Source: Bacteroidales bacterium (GTDB lineage Bacteria > Bacteroidota > Bacteroidia > Bacteroidales > UBA932). Taken from it: a stretch of 8,583 nt of DNA. The stretch spans positions 1-8,583 of the forward strand of contig JAFYZE010000210.1 of the NCBI GenBank assembly GCA_017548805.1, given 5' to 3'. Made by a program: the position numbers and the translations under genes. Of this stretch, positions 6,606 through 8,583 are shown piece after piece. Under the pieces are notes generated by a model that ran no database searches, had not been told where the DNA came from, and was given only the letters and a program-made list of their open reading frames with translations. How positions within the stretch are numbered: position 1 is the stretch's first letter; every line of letters starts with the position of its first letter.

Positions 6606-7808
6606 ATGAAATCATCCAACAAGCAACTTCTGTGGTGGCTTGGAGCGTTGTTGCTCGGTGTCCTCCTGGGATTGCTGCACAGCCAGCCGGTCAATGCCGT
6701 ATGTGACTTCATCGCTACGGTATATACCAGGCTTTTCCAGTTCCTTGCCGTGCCGACGGTGGCCCTTGCCATCATGACGACCCTCATTTCGTTCGGCCGT
6801 CAGCGCAGTACCAGAAAGATATTCACCCATACGCTGACTTATACCCTCCTGACCACTCTTGCAGCCGCCCTGGTCGGGCTTGGCCTGTTCCTGCTGGTCT
6901 CGCCGGATCCCATCCCGCAGTCGATGCTTTCCTCCGGTACCCAGGATGTGGGGAACAGCATGACCTTCTATGACCATATCATATCCGTCTTTCCTGACAA
7001 TTTCGTCCAGCCTTTCCTTTCGGGGAACATACTGTCGATCTTGATGGTGGCCATTGCCTTCGGACTCGGTATCTGCTTCATGAAGGACTCTGATGCCAAG
7101 TCAGTACTGGTGAATGGTATACAGGGCCTTCAGGAACTGTTCTACATCCTTATCAGGGCTTTGATCCGTACCCTGCCTCTCGGCATTGCGGCCTTTGCCG
7201 CCCAGCTTACCGCCCAGCTCAGCGGCGGCCTGATCCTCGGATCGCTCGGCAAATGGACTGCCGTCATCCTTGCCGGCAACCTGGCGCAGTTCTTCATCGT
7301 CCTGCCCATCTTCCTCCTGGTCCGCGGCATCAATCCCTTGCGGGTTTTCAAGGCCATGAGCCCAGCGGTGATGATGGCCCTGTTCACTAAGAGCTCCGCC
7401 GCGACCTTGCCAGTAACGCTATCCTCTGCCGAGGAACGCCTCGGCGCTTCGTCCAAGGTCTCGCGCTTCGTGCTCCCGATATGCACCACCATCAATATGA
7501 ACGGCTGTGCTGCCTTCATCCTGGTAACTTCCTTGTTCGTAATGAAGTGTGGAGGAATGGACCTGAGCATCTGGCAGATGCTTCTTTGGGTGCTGGCTTC
7601 TGTAATTGCTGCTGTTGGAAACGCCGGAGTGCCCATGGGATGCTTTTTCCTGACAGTCTCCCTTTTGACGGGCATCGGCGCCCCTGTGGAGGTCATGGGC
7701 CTGATCCTTCCTATCTATACTATCGTCGATATGGTGGAGACTGCCGAGAATGTCTGGTCGGACTCCTGCGTATGCGCCATGACCGACAAGGACCTCAGGG
7801 AGGAATAG
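6606..7808 (+). CDS. DAACS-family (dicarboxylate/amino acid:cation) symporter with altered substrate-site residues (400 residues)
   Basis: Inner-membrane secondary carrier of the GltPh/GltP fold, normally eight helices plus two re-entrant hairpins; 400 residues is near normal. Hairpin 1 carries TKSSAATLP (261-269, compare TRSSSGTLP in GltPh). TM7 carries NMNGCA (297-302, compare NMDGTA), hairpin 2 GNAGVPMG (338-345), and TM8 D375-MVE378-T379-AE-N382-VWS-D386 (compare D394, R397, T398, N401, D405). The sodium-site residues N297, N382 and D386 are kept, but the acidic-side-chain-binding arginine is replaced by E378, D312 by N299 and T314 by C301. Transport of aspartate, glutamate or dicarboxylates is therefore doubtful; a neutral or basic substrate is more plausible. 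The start at 6606 is the first ATG and lies 17 bases after the acyltransferase stop. It is the last gene of the operon, ending before a strong terminator. Confidence 0.88.
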   Translation: MKSSNKQLLWWLGALLLGVLLGLLHSQPVNAVCDFIATVYTRLFQFLAVPTVALAIMTTLISFGRQRSTRKIFTHTLTYTLLTTLAAALVGLGLFLLVSPDPIPQSMLSSGTQDVGNSMTFYDHIISVFPDNFVQPFLSGNILSILMVAIAFGLGICFMKDSDAKSVLVNGIQGLQELFYILIRALIRTLPLGIAAFAAQLTAQLSGGLILGSLGKWTAVILAGNLAQFFIVLPIFLLVRGINPLRVFKAMSPAVMMALFTKSSAATLPVTLSSAEERLGASSKVSRFVLPICTTINMNGCAAFILVTSLFVMKCGGMDLSIWQMLLWVLASVIAAVGNAGVPMGCFFLTVSLLTGIGAPVEVMGLILPIYTIVDMVETAENVWSDSCVCAMTDKDLREE

Positions 7809-7824
7809 CTTATCCATCATGCAC

Positions 7825-7862
7825 AAAAAAAAAGACCTGCGGAAACACCGCAGGTCTTTTTT
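7825..7862. terminator. Bidirectional intrinsic terminator between the symporter and nifJ
   Basis: Nine A residues (7825-7833), GACCTGCGG (7834-7842), loop AAACA, CCGCAGGTC (7848-7856) and six T residues (7857-7862). The nine-base G+C-rich stem is perfect and flanked by A and T runs, so it ends transcripts from both sides. It starts 16 bases after the symporter stop and lies 14 bases beyond the nifJ stop on the opposite strand. Confidence 0.93.
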
Positions 7863-7876
7863 CATATCCGGGACTC

Positions 7877-8583
<707 letters not shown>

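Overview
The window (about 57% G+C by eye) looks like chromosomal DNA of an anaerobic member of the Bacteroidota, most likely Bacteroidales. Four lines of evidence support this. (1) Intergenic regions carry Bacteroidota-type promoters (TAnnTTTG at -7, TTTG at -33) rather than sigma-70 boxes. (2) Starts lack clear Shine-Dalgarno sequences. (3) The genes are a DUF1573 lipid/secreted-type protein, a Bacteroidota-style ParE and a two-domain secreted M16 peptidase. (4) A 2[4Fe-4S] ferredoxin and pyruvate:ferredoxin oxidoreductase imply fermentative metabolism. A genus cannot be named from the sequence.

Layout. 1-396 (minus): N-terminus of topoisomerase IV subunit B (parE), cut by the window edge. 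437-1597 (minus): exported DUF1573 protein, 40 bp upstream of parE and probably co-transcribed with it. 1714-1884 (plus): 56-residue ferredoxin, transcribed divergently from DUF1573, with a good promoter and an intrinsic terminator. 1894-2352 (minus): a very short LysR-type protein, convergent with the ferredoxin, whose 3' end is the ferredoxin terminator hairpin. 2353-2457: divergent control region with a LysR-type T-N11-A box, a 14-bp perfect palindrome and two promoters. 2458-7808 (plus): tight three-gene operon of secreted M16 metallopeptidase, membrane-anchored PlsC-type acyltransferase and DAACS-family symporter, closed by a strong bidirectional terminator. 7877-8583 (minus): C-terminal part of pyruvate:ferredoxin oxidoreductase (nifJ), cut by the right edge.

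How it fits together. Most genes are core housekeeping. The most interesting unit is the lysR control region with its divergent operon. The operator geometry is textbook LysR-type: a recognition box in the lysR leader, centred about 67-69 bp upstream of the inferred operon start. Yet the encoded regulator has only the DNA-binding half and a stub of the sensor domain. The operon couples an exported peptidase to a carrier whose substrate and sodium residues differ from acidic amino-acid carriers. I see no mobile element, CRISPR array, tRNA or rRNA, no gene-free stretch over 300 bases, and no defence or biosynthetic cluster.
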